A DNA stretch of 64,000 nt from Pilatotrama ljubarskyi (taxonomy: Eukaryota > Basidiomycota > Agaricomycetes > Polyporales > Polyporaceae). Below are positions 23,627 through 35,357 of the stretch, one piece after another; the first letter of the stretch is position 1, and every line of letters begins with the position of its first letter. The notes under the pieces were generated by a model. That model was given only the letters and a program-made list of their open reading frames with translations, was not told the origin of the DNA and made no database searches. The stretch spans positions 1-64,000 of the forward strand of contig MU277727.1 in assembly GCA_022385805.1 (NCBI GenBank), in the 5' to 3' direction. A program made the position numbers and the translations under genes.

Positions 23627-26030
23627 ATGCCGCGCGAGATTGTGAACATCCAAGTAAGCACGAGCTGCTGCTACCGCTGCAAGTTCAACCATGCTAATCA
23701 GACCTGATCTTGCACGACGCGTATAGGTTGGACAGGTAATGCACCCTCGCATGAGAGCTGAAAAAGCCTGTTTTTATACCCATGCGTTCAACAGGCTGGA
23801 AACCAAGTAGGAGAAAACTTCTGGAGAATGCTCCTGGCGGAGCATGGACTGGACGAGGAAGGGGTGCGTGCGCCTCTGACTTCTGTGAATGTTGAAGATT
23901 AGCTCATGTCAATATGATTGTCTTGCACGTAGCATTACAAGGGAAACGACCCTCTGCAAATTGCCAGAGTACGTCTCGCCACCCTAACTCCCGTTCCTGT
24001 CCTTGCTGAGCTGCCGGTCGCGCGTTTGTCCATCTAGGTCGGCGTGTTCTTCACCGAGGTCGAGCACTCGGGGTCGCTCAACAAGTATGTACCCCGTAGC
24101 GTGCAGATCGACTTAGAAGAAGGCGTTTGCGACCGCGTGAGTGGCTGCTCCTGGCGCGCTTGCTGTGCGAGTATCGCAGTATGCTCAAGCTACGGAGGAT
24201 CATAGATCCGTTCGGGCCCTCTTGGAGGCTTGTTCCGCCCAGACACCTTCGTAACAGGCAGCACCGGTGCCGGTAACAACTGGGCGAAGGGATGTAAGTG
24301 CCACGCCTTCCAAGCTCCACTACAAGAAGCTAATGTGTCAATGGTACCACCGCATAGTCTACACCGAAGGTATGGCACAAGCCTGATTCAGAGTGTGCAG
24401 CATACTGAGAAGAAAGCAGGCGCGGAGCTCGTGGACAACATTCTTGTGCGCCCGTCTCAGTCCTTCACAGACCTCTGTTGTCTGAGTACCAATATGCCTA
24501 CAGGAAATTGTTCGCAAGCAGACTGAGGCGACCGAGGCGCTGCAGGGCTTCCAGTTGCTGCATTCGCTAGGCGGTGGCACGGGTGCCGGTCTTGGTTCAC
24601 TCCTGCTGTCTAAGTTCCGAGAAGTTGTGTGCCCTCCTCTACGCGTTTTCTGCCCCCTGATGTGAATACTGCAGGAATATCCTGACAGGATGCTCTCAAC
24701 GTTCTCGATCCTCCCTTCACCTAAGGTGAGCTCATCGCTTTACCTGTGTTTTTGACATCCAATGTTCTGATACATTTGCGTGCTCCGCTGCCCAGGTGTC
24801 AGAGACAGTAGTTGAACCCTACAACGCATTGCTGTCTGTGCACCAGTTGGTCGAGAACAGTGACATGACCATATGTATCGATAATGAAGCTTTGTCAGTC
24901 CTGGGACCTGCTTGCACCGGCATGTTACGCTAACAACGGATCCTCCAGGTATGAACTCACGCAACGAACGCTTAAGATCAAACACCCTGCCTTCGACGAC
25001 CTCAATAATGTGGTGTCGCAAGTCATGTGCGGTGTCAGCACCAGCTTGCGGTTCCCCGGCCAGCTCAATGGGTAACAACCCCTCCGTCGCAACGTTGGAT
25101 GAAGTGCTCACTCTTAGATAGCGATATGCGGAAGTTGGCCATGAATCTTGTGCCGTTCCCCCGTGTACGTTCTCCAATGGAGCTTCTCTCACTCAAAGGC
25201 GACTCATTAGCGCCCAGCTGCACTTCCTCGTGCCAAGCTATGCGCCGCTGTACGACCCGAAGGCGAAGGCGTACGTGCGCTGGAACACCAAGGACCTTAC
25301 AAGCGCGTACGTGTTTTCCTTCTCGCGCGGTCTTCCCCGTGTTGAATGATTGTGCGCAGTGTGTTCGACCGCGCGAATCTGCTCGTGGCGTGTGACCCTC
25401 GATTTGGGTAGGTATCAACGTTCTTCGTTCCAAGTACCTTCGAGCTTATAATGTGCGCAGCCGGTACCTCACCGCCGCTACCATCTTCCGCGGCAATGTG
25501 TCCTCCCAAGAGGCTGAGCACGCCATCCTTGATCTCCAGCGGAAGAACTCCACGCAGTTTGTCGAGTGGATCCCGGACAACGTATCCGTGTCGCTGTGCT
25601 CGGTCCCGCCGGTCGGCCACACGCAGGCGGCGACGTGCCTCGCGAACACGACGGCGGTGCAGGAGCTCTTCAAACGCACGTTGACGCAGTTCGCGGCGAT
25701 GTTCAAGCGACGGGCGTTCTTGCACTGGTACACGGGTGAGGGCATGGACTCAATGGAGTTCTCGGAGGCGGAGAGTAATACGCAAGACCTGATGTGAGTT
25801 GATGAATGCTCTCTCTCGATGTTAGGATCGTGCTGACGAGTTGAATAGTGCTGAGTACCAGCAGGTGAGCTTGTGTTCGGGATATGTTACAATTCGATGC
25901 GTAGGTTGCTGACGTCTCGTTACAGTACCAGGAGGCGACGGCGGACGAAGAAGTCGAGTATGAGGAAGAAGAGAACGCGGAAGGCGTCGAGTACGAAGAG
26001 AACGTGGAGGAGGCGGAATACCAAGAATAA
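23627..26030 (+). CDS. Divergent beta-tubulin, 18 exons
   Basis: GTPase subunit of microtubules. Exons: 23627-23653, 23727-23735, 23795-23863, 23933-23968, 24038-24136, 24206-24293, 24358-24369, 24420-24445, 24504-24623, 24675-24725, 24796-24893, 24949-25071, 25122-25164, 25218-25306, 25360-25407, 25461-25793, 25849-25864, 25926-26030; 464 codons. It starts [20 protein letters not shown]. The tubulin signature is [68 protein letters not shown] and the helix [20 protein letters not shown] are clear, and the tail is acidic ([20 protein letters not shown]). It differs from canonical beta-tubulin at usually fixed sites: Ala for Cys12, Phe for His in GHYTEG, Met and Ile for Glu198 and Phe200, Ser for Cys239. 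Probably a fast-evolving second beta-tubulin beside a standard one elsewhere. Confidence 0.93.
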
Positions 26031-26902
26031 CGGCATAACGGGTGGGACTATCCCCGCAGTCTTGGGGACGCGATCCGTCTTCCTCGTTATCTCACCGCTG
26101 CTTGCACTATCTTACATACCGATCCTGCAATGCCTTTCCGAGTACCTGCCATACTCTATTAATCGTCTTGTGTCTTCCTGCGCTCTCGAAATGCTCATAT
26201 GACACTAACGTTCACCTAAGCATGGTGTGCAGCGTGTAGCTTCGAGCTCTCGGCTCTGAGGCAGATATAGGGCTTCTGTGAGTGCATGTCGGCCTCGTGC
26301 ATGTAATACCTTGGTGCGGAAGCCACCCCAAACGGTGTTATCTGGCGAAGCCGTCAGTGAGGTGAGTGTATGCGCTTATTCTGCCTGCACCTGCCCACGC
26401 TCATGGTTTGCACATTGCTAAGCTAACAGGATTTTGCCGATGTTTCGCCGGTGGTTGTAACTCGATCCCAGGACATGAAATGCCCATGCCCTCACTCTAC
26501 TCCCAGCGGCGTGACATACATACTGCAATATCTGGTAGTCCGCTTGTGGCATCATGAAGCCTTTGCGGAGCAATGCGAGGCGACGCAGAAGCCGAGCGAT
26601 GTGTAGTCGCAGGTTCAAATTCAATGACCAAAGATGAGGTCTCATATGTGAGTCCCCGTGATCCTGAGTCCTCGACAGGACGCCGCTGGAGAAGCCCTGT
26701 GACTTTCATAAGCGCACTGCGCGTGAGAGGAGGCGTCCGGCAACGCCGTCGGGCTCGCAGCCTCAAGATATATAAGCCCGCATTTCGTACGCCCAAGGGG
26801 TGCCATGAGCGGACGTCCGATAAGTCCCCGCTCGCAGGTTCCTAGCCCGTGAACTCTCTACTTCCTGTCACTTGATACACGCCCCGTAGATCGACAGCGA
26901 GG
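26031..26902. other. Intergenic
   Basis: Between the tubulin stop and the DUF1479 start, both plus strand. A GGTTCAAATTC near 26608 resembles a tRNA B box, but no A box or cloverleaf can be drawn around it. A TATATAA at about 26769-26775, some 130 bases before the DUF1479 ATG, is a possible TATA element. Confidence 0.45.
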
Positions 26903-28541
26903 ATGTCTACAGAGCTTGGCCCATGCCCGCCTCGCTTCGTCGAGCTCAAGAAGGCGATTGTAGCATCGTACCCCGATTTCGAGGCACGCGTCACGAAAGC
27001 GTGGGGGGAGATACTGCAAGAGCTAGACAAGACGACGAAAGAGATCGCGAAACTGGGTTCGCAGGTATGCCTTGCTCTTGCGCATGCACGTCTGCTAGGG
27101 AGCAAGTTGACAGGAGTGCAGAACGTCCCGGAAGTGAACTTCGCGGAGCTCGGGCACTTGAGTCCTGAGCGCGTCAAGGAGATCAAGAGCAAGGGATGTG
27201 TCGTCATACGGGACGTGGTGGACGACGCCGAGGCGAAGGAATGGCAGGAGTGGTTGCGTGAATACGTGACGAAGAACCCCGACATTGAAGGTAGCGCCTC
27301 CTGGCCGCTCGATTCGCGGAGCTTCCCAACTAATAATGGCTACGTGCAGGCTTTCCGGAGAACGACAAGCAGTTCTTCCAGCTTTAGTGAGCGAGACTCG
27401 TCGCATACCGTGACAGCGGCGTTTTGACGATGTCTGTCTAGCTGGACAAAGTCGCAGATTCGTGCTAGGGCGCACCCCAACGTGCTGGAGACGACGAAGT
27501 GGCTGAACCAGATGTACCATGTCAGGTCGGGCGAGAAGGTCGAGGAGGTGGATTTGACGACCCCGCTGAGCTACGCGGACCGCTTCCGCATTCGCCACCC
27601 GGGCGTGCAATGGGATGCACATCCGCCGCACATAGATGGTGATTCCGTGCCTTTGCTGCCAGGTGAGATGTGGCTGACTGAGATGACATGCAGGTGGCAG
27701 CATTGAGCGGTGGGAGGACCAAGTCTTCCGCGGATGCTTCGCGGAGATCCTGAGCGGCGACTGGCGCGCACACGACCCGTACGACTTGCGAAACCGGATC
27801 AACGCGCGGAGCTCGCTGTACAAGCGGCCAAACCAGTCGACGGTGTTCCGGACGTACCAGGGCTGGCTCGCGCTGAGCGAGACTGGACCGAACGAGGGCA
27901 CGCTGCAGGTGTTCCCAAACGTGCTCCTTTCGAACGCGTACATCATCCTCAGGCCGTTCTTCACGCCCAAGGAGGGGAAGAGCATCGAGTCGTTCGACCC
28001 CGAGGATTGGCAGTTTGGTGAGCCTGGAAGTTGATAGCAGAGAGGGGGGACTCACGCGGAGAGCATTCGCACATGCAGATATCTCCAACCCCGATTTTCC
28101 AGGAATCTACTCCCTCGGCCAGGCCTTCACCGGTCCTCGTCCGAACACCAAGACTCACCCCCACCTGAGGTTGGACGAAACCATGGTCTCCGTCCCGAAG
28201 GTGTTCCCAGGTGACATGGTGTTCTGGCATTGTGTAGGCACACCTTTCTCCCGGCTCGAATGTGGGGGAACTGACCATAGGCATAGGATGTGGTACACGC
28301 TGTGGAAAAGCAGCACACAGGGAAGGAGGACTCGACGGTGATGTACATTCCGGCAGTGCCATACACACCGGCCAACGCGGCATACATCGAGCGGCAGAAA
28401 GAGAGCTTCCTCAAGGGCGTGGCACCTCCGGACTTCCCGGTGACCAAGGGTGAGGCCCACTGCGAAGGTGTTGGAAAAGTGGACGATTTGGAGAACCCCA
28501 TCGGTAAATGCGCGATGGGCTTCGCCATAGAAGTGGCCTGA
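26903..28541 (+). CDS. DUF1479 family protein (2OG-Fe(II) oxygenase-like)
   Basis: Member of the DUF1479 family, which includes bacterial YbiU and has a 2-oxoglutarate/Fe(II) dioxygenase-like fold; the substrate is unknown. Exons are 26903-27064, 27122-27290, 27350-27386, 27442-27638, 27694-28017, 28079-28233 and 28287-28541, giving 432 residues. Landmarks are VQWDAHPPHIDGGSIERWED with a His-x-Asp pair (HID), LYKRPNQSTVFRTYQGWLAL, VFPNVLLSNAYIILRPFF, DISNPDFPGIYSLGQAF, and GDMVFWHCDVVHAVEKQHTG, whose second His could complete an iron triad. The length is normal for the family and there is no signal peptide, so it is probably cytosolic. The exact metal ligands are inferred. It faces the cyanase gene tail to tail, 133 bases apart. 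Confidence 0.9.
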
Positions 28542-28674
28542 ATGTTCCAGGGATAGGCACCTGTATCGAAGACTCACGAGAGCGCATGCAAATGTAGATA
28601 GCCTGGCAATGGTGATTGTTGTACAACAGTTGGGGTACAGTGATGTTACACTACGGGGCGCTTCCTCGGCTCGC

Positions 28675-29453
28675 TTACCACTTGAGGTAGGGCAAGAACT
28701 TCCCACTGTGAGTATCCAACGTCAGCCGCTGTCGAGGGGTAGCATGTGGAGATGCCTACTCGAACGTGAGAAGGACACGGTCGCCCTTTGGGTTCTCCTT
28801 GCGCTCGACGCTGACCTTGCAATCGATCATGGACATGATGCCGTCCCCGAATTTCTCGTGGATGAGAGCCTTGATTGGCGTTCCGTATACCAAGACACCC
28901 TGCATGGGACCTCAGCGACGTCAAGCAACACGGAGGTTGGCGACGCCTACCTCGAAGAGACGGTAGATCAAAGGATCCTGAGGAGGGACCGGGCCGAGTC
29001 CGCGGCGCGGGAACCAGTGCTCGCCGATCTCAGCACTCAGGCTGGCATTGGGGATGTCCAGCAGCTCCCCCAGCTTCGCAAGCTCCTCAGGGCTGGCTTT
29101 CGCCTGGCACGCAAATTAGCCCCCTGCTCACATAGCATAGACTAAAAGGGTGTCATATGCAGTACCTGGCCGTAGAAGAGAGCTGCGACCCAGACTTCAT
29201 CGTGTCCAATAGCCTTCCCGATTGCCTCGAAAGAGAGACCTAGCATTCAACTTGAGTACCGCACAGGCCGAGAACACCATACTGTTGTAGCCCCACGAAC
29301 CTTTCTGGGCTTTAGCCTCGAGCAGCCGCGCGCAGATCTGGGGAAGATCAGCGAAAGGCTCGCTGGTCGAGTTAATCTTGCACGGGCCAAACACCCTAAT
29401 CAGCCGTTACCGCGTTCCCCTACTCGATGAACACGCACGATCGCTTTGGACAT
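28675..29453 (-). CDS. CYN1: Cyanase (cyanate hydratase)
   Basis: Converts cyanate and bicarbonate to ammonia and CO2 via carbamate. Exons on the minus strand: 29439-29453, 29301-29376, 29166-29239, 28951-29103, 28760-28899 and 28675-28705, giving 163 codons, close to the 156-residue bacterial enzyme. The N-terminal helical part (LSFEAIGKAIGHDEVWVAAL, then FYGQ) and the catalytic part are both complete. The family's catalytic Arg and Glu are in DPLIYRLFEGVLVYG and the catalytic Ser in GIMSMIDCKVSVERK; the protein ends DGKFLPYLKW. The 15 nt first exon (MSKAI) is my inference: the frame has no ATG in exon 2, and the 62 nt intron has GTGCGT, CTGAT and CAAG at fitting places. Everything after it is secure. 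Likely cytosolic. Confidence 0.93.
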
Positions 29454-30012
29454 GCTGGGTTCGGCAACGAAAGGCTAAGACGGACCCTGGGGATGTGAGA
29501 GACTGTCTCACCAAGGCACTAGGCCTTATATACTGCAGCATTCGGCCCCCTGGACGCCTGAGAGCGCTTATCGACGAGGGAAGAGACGCCCACGTGACGG
29601 GTACCCGCGGGAGAGTCGGGGCGGGAAGGAATGGGGCGGACGGATGAGTAGGAGCCGGGAGATCGTGGATCCTGCTGCAGGGTGCACAGGGATGACTATT
29701 CTGCCCGCGCGACGCCGTGATGCATGACGGCCTGTGAGGATTGGTGAGAGGACCCGATTCGAAACGGCCCTTGGCCCGGAGTCAGTGCCGCCCAGAGATG
29801 CTCTCTCGCGCGGAACCAAGGTGATACTTCTACAGGCTATCCGCAGTAAGCCGGGTGAAGCCTGCAAGGGGCACGGGTGGCATGCATTAGATGTGATTAC
29901 ATCTAGGATAATGTACAAGCTATACAGGGTCCTAAAGAGCATGGTCAGGGATGACTTTGAGCGTTGACCGCTGCTGTCTCACCCGTTCCATAAGTGTCAT
30001 CTAGGCTTGTGG
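29454..30012. other. Intergenic, cyanase upstream region
   Basis: Lies between the cyanase start and the SDHAF3 stop, both minus strand. No gene or clear regulatory motif is seen. Confidence 0.5.
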
Positions 30013-30616
30013 TCATGACTTGCTACTATCGCTCGGCGTAGGCTCTCTTCCGTCCTGTTCCGGCGAGACAGGTCTCCAGACGTCTTTGGCGACATGCATG
30101 ACCCCGTACAGCTGTCCGAGCTGCTCTGCTGACATCTAATGCGCGTGGCTTAGACGAAGGTCCATTTTTCCAAGCGTGGGTCACGCACCTTTTCCAGCAC
30201 TGTGGGATCCAACGGCTTGCCTCTGAAGCTCTGCGCCTCAGGGCCAGGAGGAAGTTGATCCAGGTACATCTTCCATTGGGAGAGGAAACCAATGATGTGG
30301 ACCTTGTTCGTCACCTCCTTGTGTCTGCGAAATTCTGGGTGAATGTAAGTCTCGCTGAGCCTTGGCGTGCGCTCTGGACACTTACCAGCTTTCACATAGT
30401 CGTCGCCTAGCGAACGCATCTCGCACGGGAGGTTCCTGTGCGCCCGTAGTATTCGCCGGTACAGTCTACATACAGCGATGGTCAGGTACAAATATCACTA
30501 CCAAGAGGATGAAATACGTACGGCAAGGGTGGCAGCAGAGTGGCACTCGCTTCACGGAGGTTCAGAGGATGCTTCGACACAGACTCAGCAAGGCGTACAC
30601 CGGTCATTCGTAGCAT
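30013..30616 (-). CDS. SDHAF3: Succinate dehydrogenase assembly factor 3 (ACN9/SDH7), LYR protein
   Basis: Mitochondrial matrix LYR-motif protein that helps mature the iron-sulphur subunit of complex II. Exons are 30522-30616, 30386-30465, 30189-30334 and 30013-30135, giving 147 residues. The LYR-like motif is in [15 protein letters not shown]; then follow [40 protein letters not shown], and a last exon with [20 protein letters not shown]. The first 30 residues ([20 protein letters not shown]) are basic and Ser/Leu-rich, as in a mitochondrial presequence. Without splicing the last intron the ORF would end early at LEKWTFV; the spliced form matches the usual ACN9 end. It shares a 281 base divergent promoter with the DUF4604 gene. 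Confidence 0.92.
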
Positions 30617-30897
30617 CTTGGATGTTGGTCTTGCCGGTAGTCTATGGCTATTCTACAGCTGGCGGAAGCAAGAGTCTCGAGGAGTGGAAGAGGTTCGAAG
30701 TCAAATGCGTTATGGGCGCTAGTGCGTCAGAGGGCCTGCTTAGTTCTACGCTAGTAACGCTACCACCACCACTGCATACTCGGGCTTGCCTCCAAACTCT
30801 CTCGATACCTATCTCATCGAGTTAGAATTGTCGTCACTCTCATATTTGCGATTGCTAGCCCGAGAACTCCGCAGGAGCGCATCTCACTCGAATCGAC
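30617..30897. promoter_or_regulatory. Divergent promoter, SDHAF3 / DUF4604
   Basis: The 281 bases between the two opposed starts must serve both genes. No convincing TATA box is visible on either side. Confidence 0.4.
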
Positions 30898-31548
30898 ATG
30901 CCGCGAGAGCCCACTCGTCAGCAGCTTTCCTCAAAGCTCCAATATCAGGCCAAGGTCCCTGCCTTCCTCCAGCGGATCCAGGCGCAGACTTCAGGCGGCC
31001 GTGTAGACAACGGCGATGAAGACGACGAGTTCGAGTACGACGGGTCCGGACGGCCCCCCATCCCGCGTCGCCCGGCGATTCCGGAACGCCCCGACGATGA
31101 GCCCGGGAGCGCGGGGGAGGACGACGAGGACGAGAAGCCCCAGGTGGTCGTGTTGAAGCAGGGCAAGCATCTCACGGAAGTCGAGGCAGAGAACGAGAAG
31201 CGAAAGGGTATGGCTGTCGCTCTGCTTTGGTGGCCTGTACATAATTGAAACGATCGCTGCTCGTTGCCAGCGAAGGGCCTTCCTCCTCTACCAGAGCGTT
31301 CAGCATTAGAGGCAAAGGCAGGAGACGAGAAGGCGGAAGGCAGCGGCGACCCTGCACCCAAAGCGTCCACGGCGCCCCAGGGCCTCTCTTTCTCGTCTGG
31401 AGCTGCAGCGAAGGGCAAGACTTCCAAGCGGAAGGCCGTCGGTGACGGTCGGGACGACGCCGACAAGCCTCAGCCTCCCACGAAGGGTACCAAGAAGAAG
31501 GCGAAGAAACAAGACAAGAAGCTACTTTCGTTCGGGGATGAAGCATAA
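30898..31548 (+). CDS. DUF4604 / KIAA1143-like protein
   Basis: Small conserved eukaryotic protein of unknown function. Exons are 30898-31207 and 31271-31548, giving 195 residues. As in human KIAA1143, the N-terminus has a short conserved segment (LQYQAKVPAFLQRIQAQ), the middle is acidic (DNGDEDDEFEYDGSGRPPIP) and leads to EKPQVVVLKQGKHLTEVEAE, and the end is lysine-rich, closing in LLSFGDEA. The KPQVVVLK core and the LLSF end are the best family marks. The C-terminal basic stretch (KGTKKKAKKQDKK) could be a nuclear signal. No enzyme motif is visible. Confidence 0.85.
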
Positions 31549-31944
31549 AGCAACATGCCGCCCGGGCGTCCTCCCACGGCGGAAGCGACATATTCGAGTC
31601 CTTCCTGGAGCCTTGTAGGTCTCCAACAGGTGCTCAATGCCCCATACTCACCGGTCGTATCTGGAGTGTAGCTGTGCTCACGGGCAGGGCCGTGAGGACG
31701 TCTTTGCACGACGGCCGCTTGGCTCGATGGCTCTTGCCAGCGAAATGGCTCACTTGCGCTGCGTGCCATATATGGCGTAGTCCAGACATCCTCATACAGC
31801 TACACAAGACCGGCCGGCCGAAGGAGCGTCAGCCCGCACGTCCATGCCGACGCCTTCAACAGGCTACAAATCTATATACTCAAGAACTATCGCGGTTCTG
31901 TGCCGCTCCTCAATCTCTATCAGAATTATCTACAACGCACCCCA
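31549..31944. other. Intergenic, convergent 3' ends
   Basis: Spacer between the DUF4604 gene (plus) and carboxypeptidase A (minus). I see nothing beyond probable 3' UTRs. Confidence 0.5.
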
Positions 31945-34605
31945 TCACTGCAGTATATACGATAAGGCGACCGCGAATCCCGCAATGACTGCCAGGATGT
32001 CGCCCAGAACATGCCCGCGCGCACCGTTCTTCGCCTCGATAGGCGATTGCGTGGCCGTCGCCGTCGCGAGGAATTCGCTCCAAGCCGACTGCGTGGCCGC
32101 CGGAATGGTCGACGTCCCCTGCGTCGCTTTGGAGCCATAGAAAATCGCGGTCCCTCCAGGCAGGAAGTCGTCGTTCGCCAGCGCTGCGTCCTCACCGCCC
32201 TCAATCGTCGTGCCCGAGACTGTTCCGTTCATGTTCGACCCAAAGACGAACTCGCGCATGAAGACGAAGGACTGCGCGGGCTTCCACTCCGGCACGAGGT
32301 GGCCCGCGCCGGCGATCAACACGTACGTGATGCCGCGCTCCTGGTGCACGATCCCCGCGACGTTCCCGTCATCGTCATACCACGGGGTCGACGGTTTGCG
32401 CGTGAAGCCCTGGACACCGCCGAAGGTCATGTTCTGGATGATCACCTCCGTCCCGTGGTGCTGAATGAGCGCGTCGTCGTTGCCCGAGTAGAAGACAATG
32501 GAGACATTTGCCGCGGACGCGTTTGCAGCAAGTTCGGAGAGGAAGGCCATGGGCTCGACGCTCGGGTCTCCCATGGGATTGTCTGTGGTAGGGGTGTGCG
32601 AGTTCCCGAAGGGGTAATCGAAGTCGCGCACCCAGTCCTTGGACGTCGGCGCGTGGATCGCCGCGCGCGTGTGGTTGTCGTTGAGAAAGTCGGAGGGGTC
32701 GAAGGAAGGTGAGGGGTCGGTCGCGTCGGGGATGTCGTATTCGTCGAACACTCCCTTCGCTAAACGTCATGAGAACGGTCAGCGATGTGAACGGCAATGC
32801 GGACGCGAGTGATCGTCGTGAGACGGTAAACGGAACTCACACCACGGGAACGTGAAGTTGGCGGCATAGTCGCCCAGCTCGTCCAGCAGAGAGCACCCGT
32901 ACCAGTGGTCGATCGTACCGTTCGCACGGCCAGCCAGGTCCCGCTTCCACTGCGAGTGGCTCGCCTCTCTGCGCGCAAGGAACTCTTCCCGCTTGCCGAG
33001 CCCGTTTATTCCGTGCGTGGTCACGAATTTCTCCGCCACGGATCTGCGGAACGACGCCGTCTGCTTACGGGCTTGTCTACGTATCACCGACTTGGGGGAG
33101 GGAGGGGGCTTTAGCGTTGGGAAGTTTCCATGCTGCGGGTACGTCAAATTGAGGTCGAAGCCGCAGAGGTGCGACCTGCAAAGATGTTAGACTGTAATGC
33201 TTACTCCTTCACCTGCTTCGAGGAGGTACTCACTGCTCCTGGAAGTATGCGAAGACGTCCTGATCGTACCCAATAAGAGCCGGATACGTCTCTATCACGT
33301 TGACCTGCCACCGTGCTCTCAATCAGCGATTCTTCGCAAGACTCCAGATATTCACTGGCAACTAGTCGCAAGATGCACTTACCACGGAGACGTCCAGCAC
33401 ACCGGCTTCGGAGCCGAGCCACCCGTCGCCGATGGTGAGCTTGCGCAGCTTGACCGGAGGGTTCTCTGTCTGGAAGATGTGCTTCGCGATGTAGGGCTGC
33501 AGATCGTGAGCATGGCGTCTTGGGTCGCTAGGCTCCCGCCGGCTGGGAGCCGCGGTTGCACCCGATGTACTCACAATGAATGTCCCGGCGTAGCTCTCTC
33601 CTGTGAGGTATAACGGCCGCGTCGCGAGGCTAGGAAAGACGCTGACAAGGTTTGACAGGAAGCCAAGCTAGGTCAGCCCCGCCACAGGTCTCCGGTGAGC
33701 GTGGGATGCAAGAAGAACGCCAGAAGGAGAGCGTACGAAGTCCTCTCCCATTTGATCCTCATCGGCGACTAGAAGATGTCAAGAGGCTTCAGAACATATG
33801 TGTGCGGAGATAAGGCGGACGCCAGACGTACTGTATCCTGTTGAGTCCGCAGTCGAGAATCCCGTGCCTGCAACAGGTGTGTCAGGACTTCTTGGTGTCG
33901 GGGGAGATGGACCGTGCAGAGAGCTCACCGACGGGTTGATCCACCCAGATCATATCCGCAAAGTTATTCCAGCTATAGTTGTTCAGCATCCAGGTGCCGT
34001 TGGCGAGGATACGGATGGGGCCGTTCTGAAACAAGAGCTCCGATCAGCCGCCGGCTCACGCGTTTGCCAGTGCTTCACTAGTACTTACTTCGATAGTGAG
34101 TCCGACCATGCTGGAAGAGCCCGGGCTTTACAGGAGGTTTGTCAATCTAATGGACGCTTCGCACTAGCCCTGAGAACTCAAGCGTACCCGCCTTGAAGCC
34201 AGATGATCCAAGGATCGGCATTGTTCTGGTCTGCAGGCGCGGTGAGGCTCCCGTTCGCGCCTTGCTTCTCGAATCCCCAGAAGAAGAGGGTATCGTTAGG
34301 GTGGTCTTGTCTATTGACGGGTATATTTCCGGCGAACATGCGAGGGAGCGGTCCGGGGATGTCGGGCAACTCCTTCGTTACCTCGAAATCTGGGAAAGAG
34401 AGGTGGTGCTTGAGCTGCAGCGCATGAACCTCGAGAAGCCTAGATACGTATACGTACAGCTCTGCCATTCCGGGCTGAAGGGCTCACTGGGCTGATTAGG
34501 CCAGGCATGAGGGAAGGTATCAGGTATATTCGCATGGCCACCCTGACTGAACGCGAGCTTCCCGCCGAATGCTAGGAGGAAGAGCGGGAGGAGGAGGGTA
34601 TGCAT
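31945..34605 (-). CDS. Serine carboxypeptidase, S10 family, GPI-type, copy A
   Basis: Secreted or cell-surface serine exopeptidase that trims C-terminal residues. The start at 34605 gives a signal peptide (MHTLLLPLFLLAFGGKLAFS). Conserved blocks in order: DTFPHAWPNQPSEPFSPEWQ, NDTLFFWGFEKQGANGSLTA, IIWLQGGPGSSSM (oxyanion hole), WVDQPVGTGFS, LYLTGESYAGTFI (catalytic Ser), FYSGNDDALIQ (catalytic Asp) and IAGAGHLVPEWKPAQS (catalytic His). The C-terminus (HVLGDILAVIAGFAVALSYI) is a hydrophobic tail typical of GPI attachment. Several short introns are needed; I checked the junctions around the N-terminal exons, the GGPGSS block and the GESYAG exon. A TATATATA lies about 55 bases upstream of the ATG. 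A tandem paralogue sits at 35358-38042. Confidence 0.9.
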
Positions 34606-35357
34606 AGGAGGGCGAACCACGACCGTTTGGGTTGTGCGCTGCTGCGGGCGAGGGAGGTATATATACGCTTCCAACTGTGGCACACACGTTTGGTAGGCCG
34701 GTCACCGATCGGTCGCCAGTGGTTGCGAACGCCTAAGTCAGACGGCGCCACAAAGGAAGCATGATGCACCGCAATCTGCCAGCCACGACCGAACCGCGAC
34801 AATCCCGATCCCGTCCCGGCACCTTGCGTCCGCGAGAGCGGCCACGTCCTGCAGTCATGCAGACTCAGGAAGCATACACGGCAGAGCAAAAAGTACATGT
34901 ACATTTCCCCACAAGGACGACGAGAGGACGAGGTTAGCGGACGTTGGCAAAGGGCCCGACGAAGAGCCGCATCGACGCTCAAGCTAAAGTTCATGATCGG
35001 CCATAGGTTCATTCTGTGAAGAGCAAGTGGTTGGACTTGTGCAGAGTCATGTAACGCACCGCCGTATCCCGATTTGGTTGACTTCGAGTATTTGAGTACC
35101 ACTGATGTTAACGCCACTATCTTGGCGAGACTCCGTCCGGCTGTCGCACGACATCAGGCCTCATTCGCAAACGCAAGTGGAGAGTTCTTCAGCTGATTAT
35201 GTCGCAGGGTTTTTGGACGCCTAAGTCACGCCTTACTATGTAAGAAGGTACTGGGTGATCATAGTCTAGGTGCGCTGCAAAGCAATCCTATCCCAGGAGG
35301 TTCTTCGGACTGCACCTCTATATCGTCGCGATGCGCTCTCCCTACAGGCTAGTTACT
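34606..35357. other. Intergenic between the tandem carboxypeptidases
   Basis: Promoter of copy A and 3' region of copy B. Apart from the TATATATA near 34660 I see no gene or repeat. Confidence 0.5.

Noticed and set aside
26560..26640. Possible tRNA gene near a GGTTCAAATTC B-box-like sequence
   Set aside because: No matching A box, acceptor stem or anticodon arm could be drawn around it.
27095..28706. Long minus-strand ORFs opposite the DUF1479 gene
   Set aside because: They are antisense shadows of a well-supported spliced gene.
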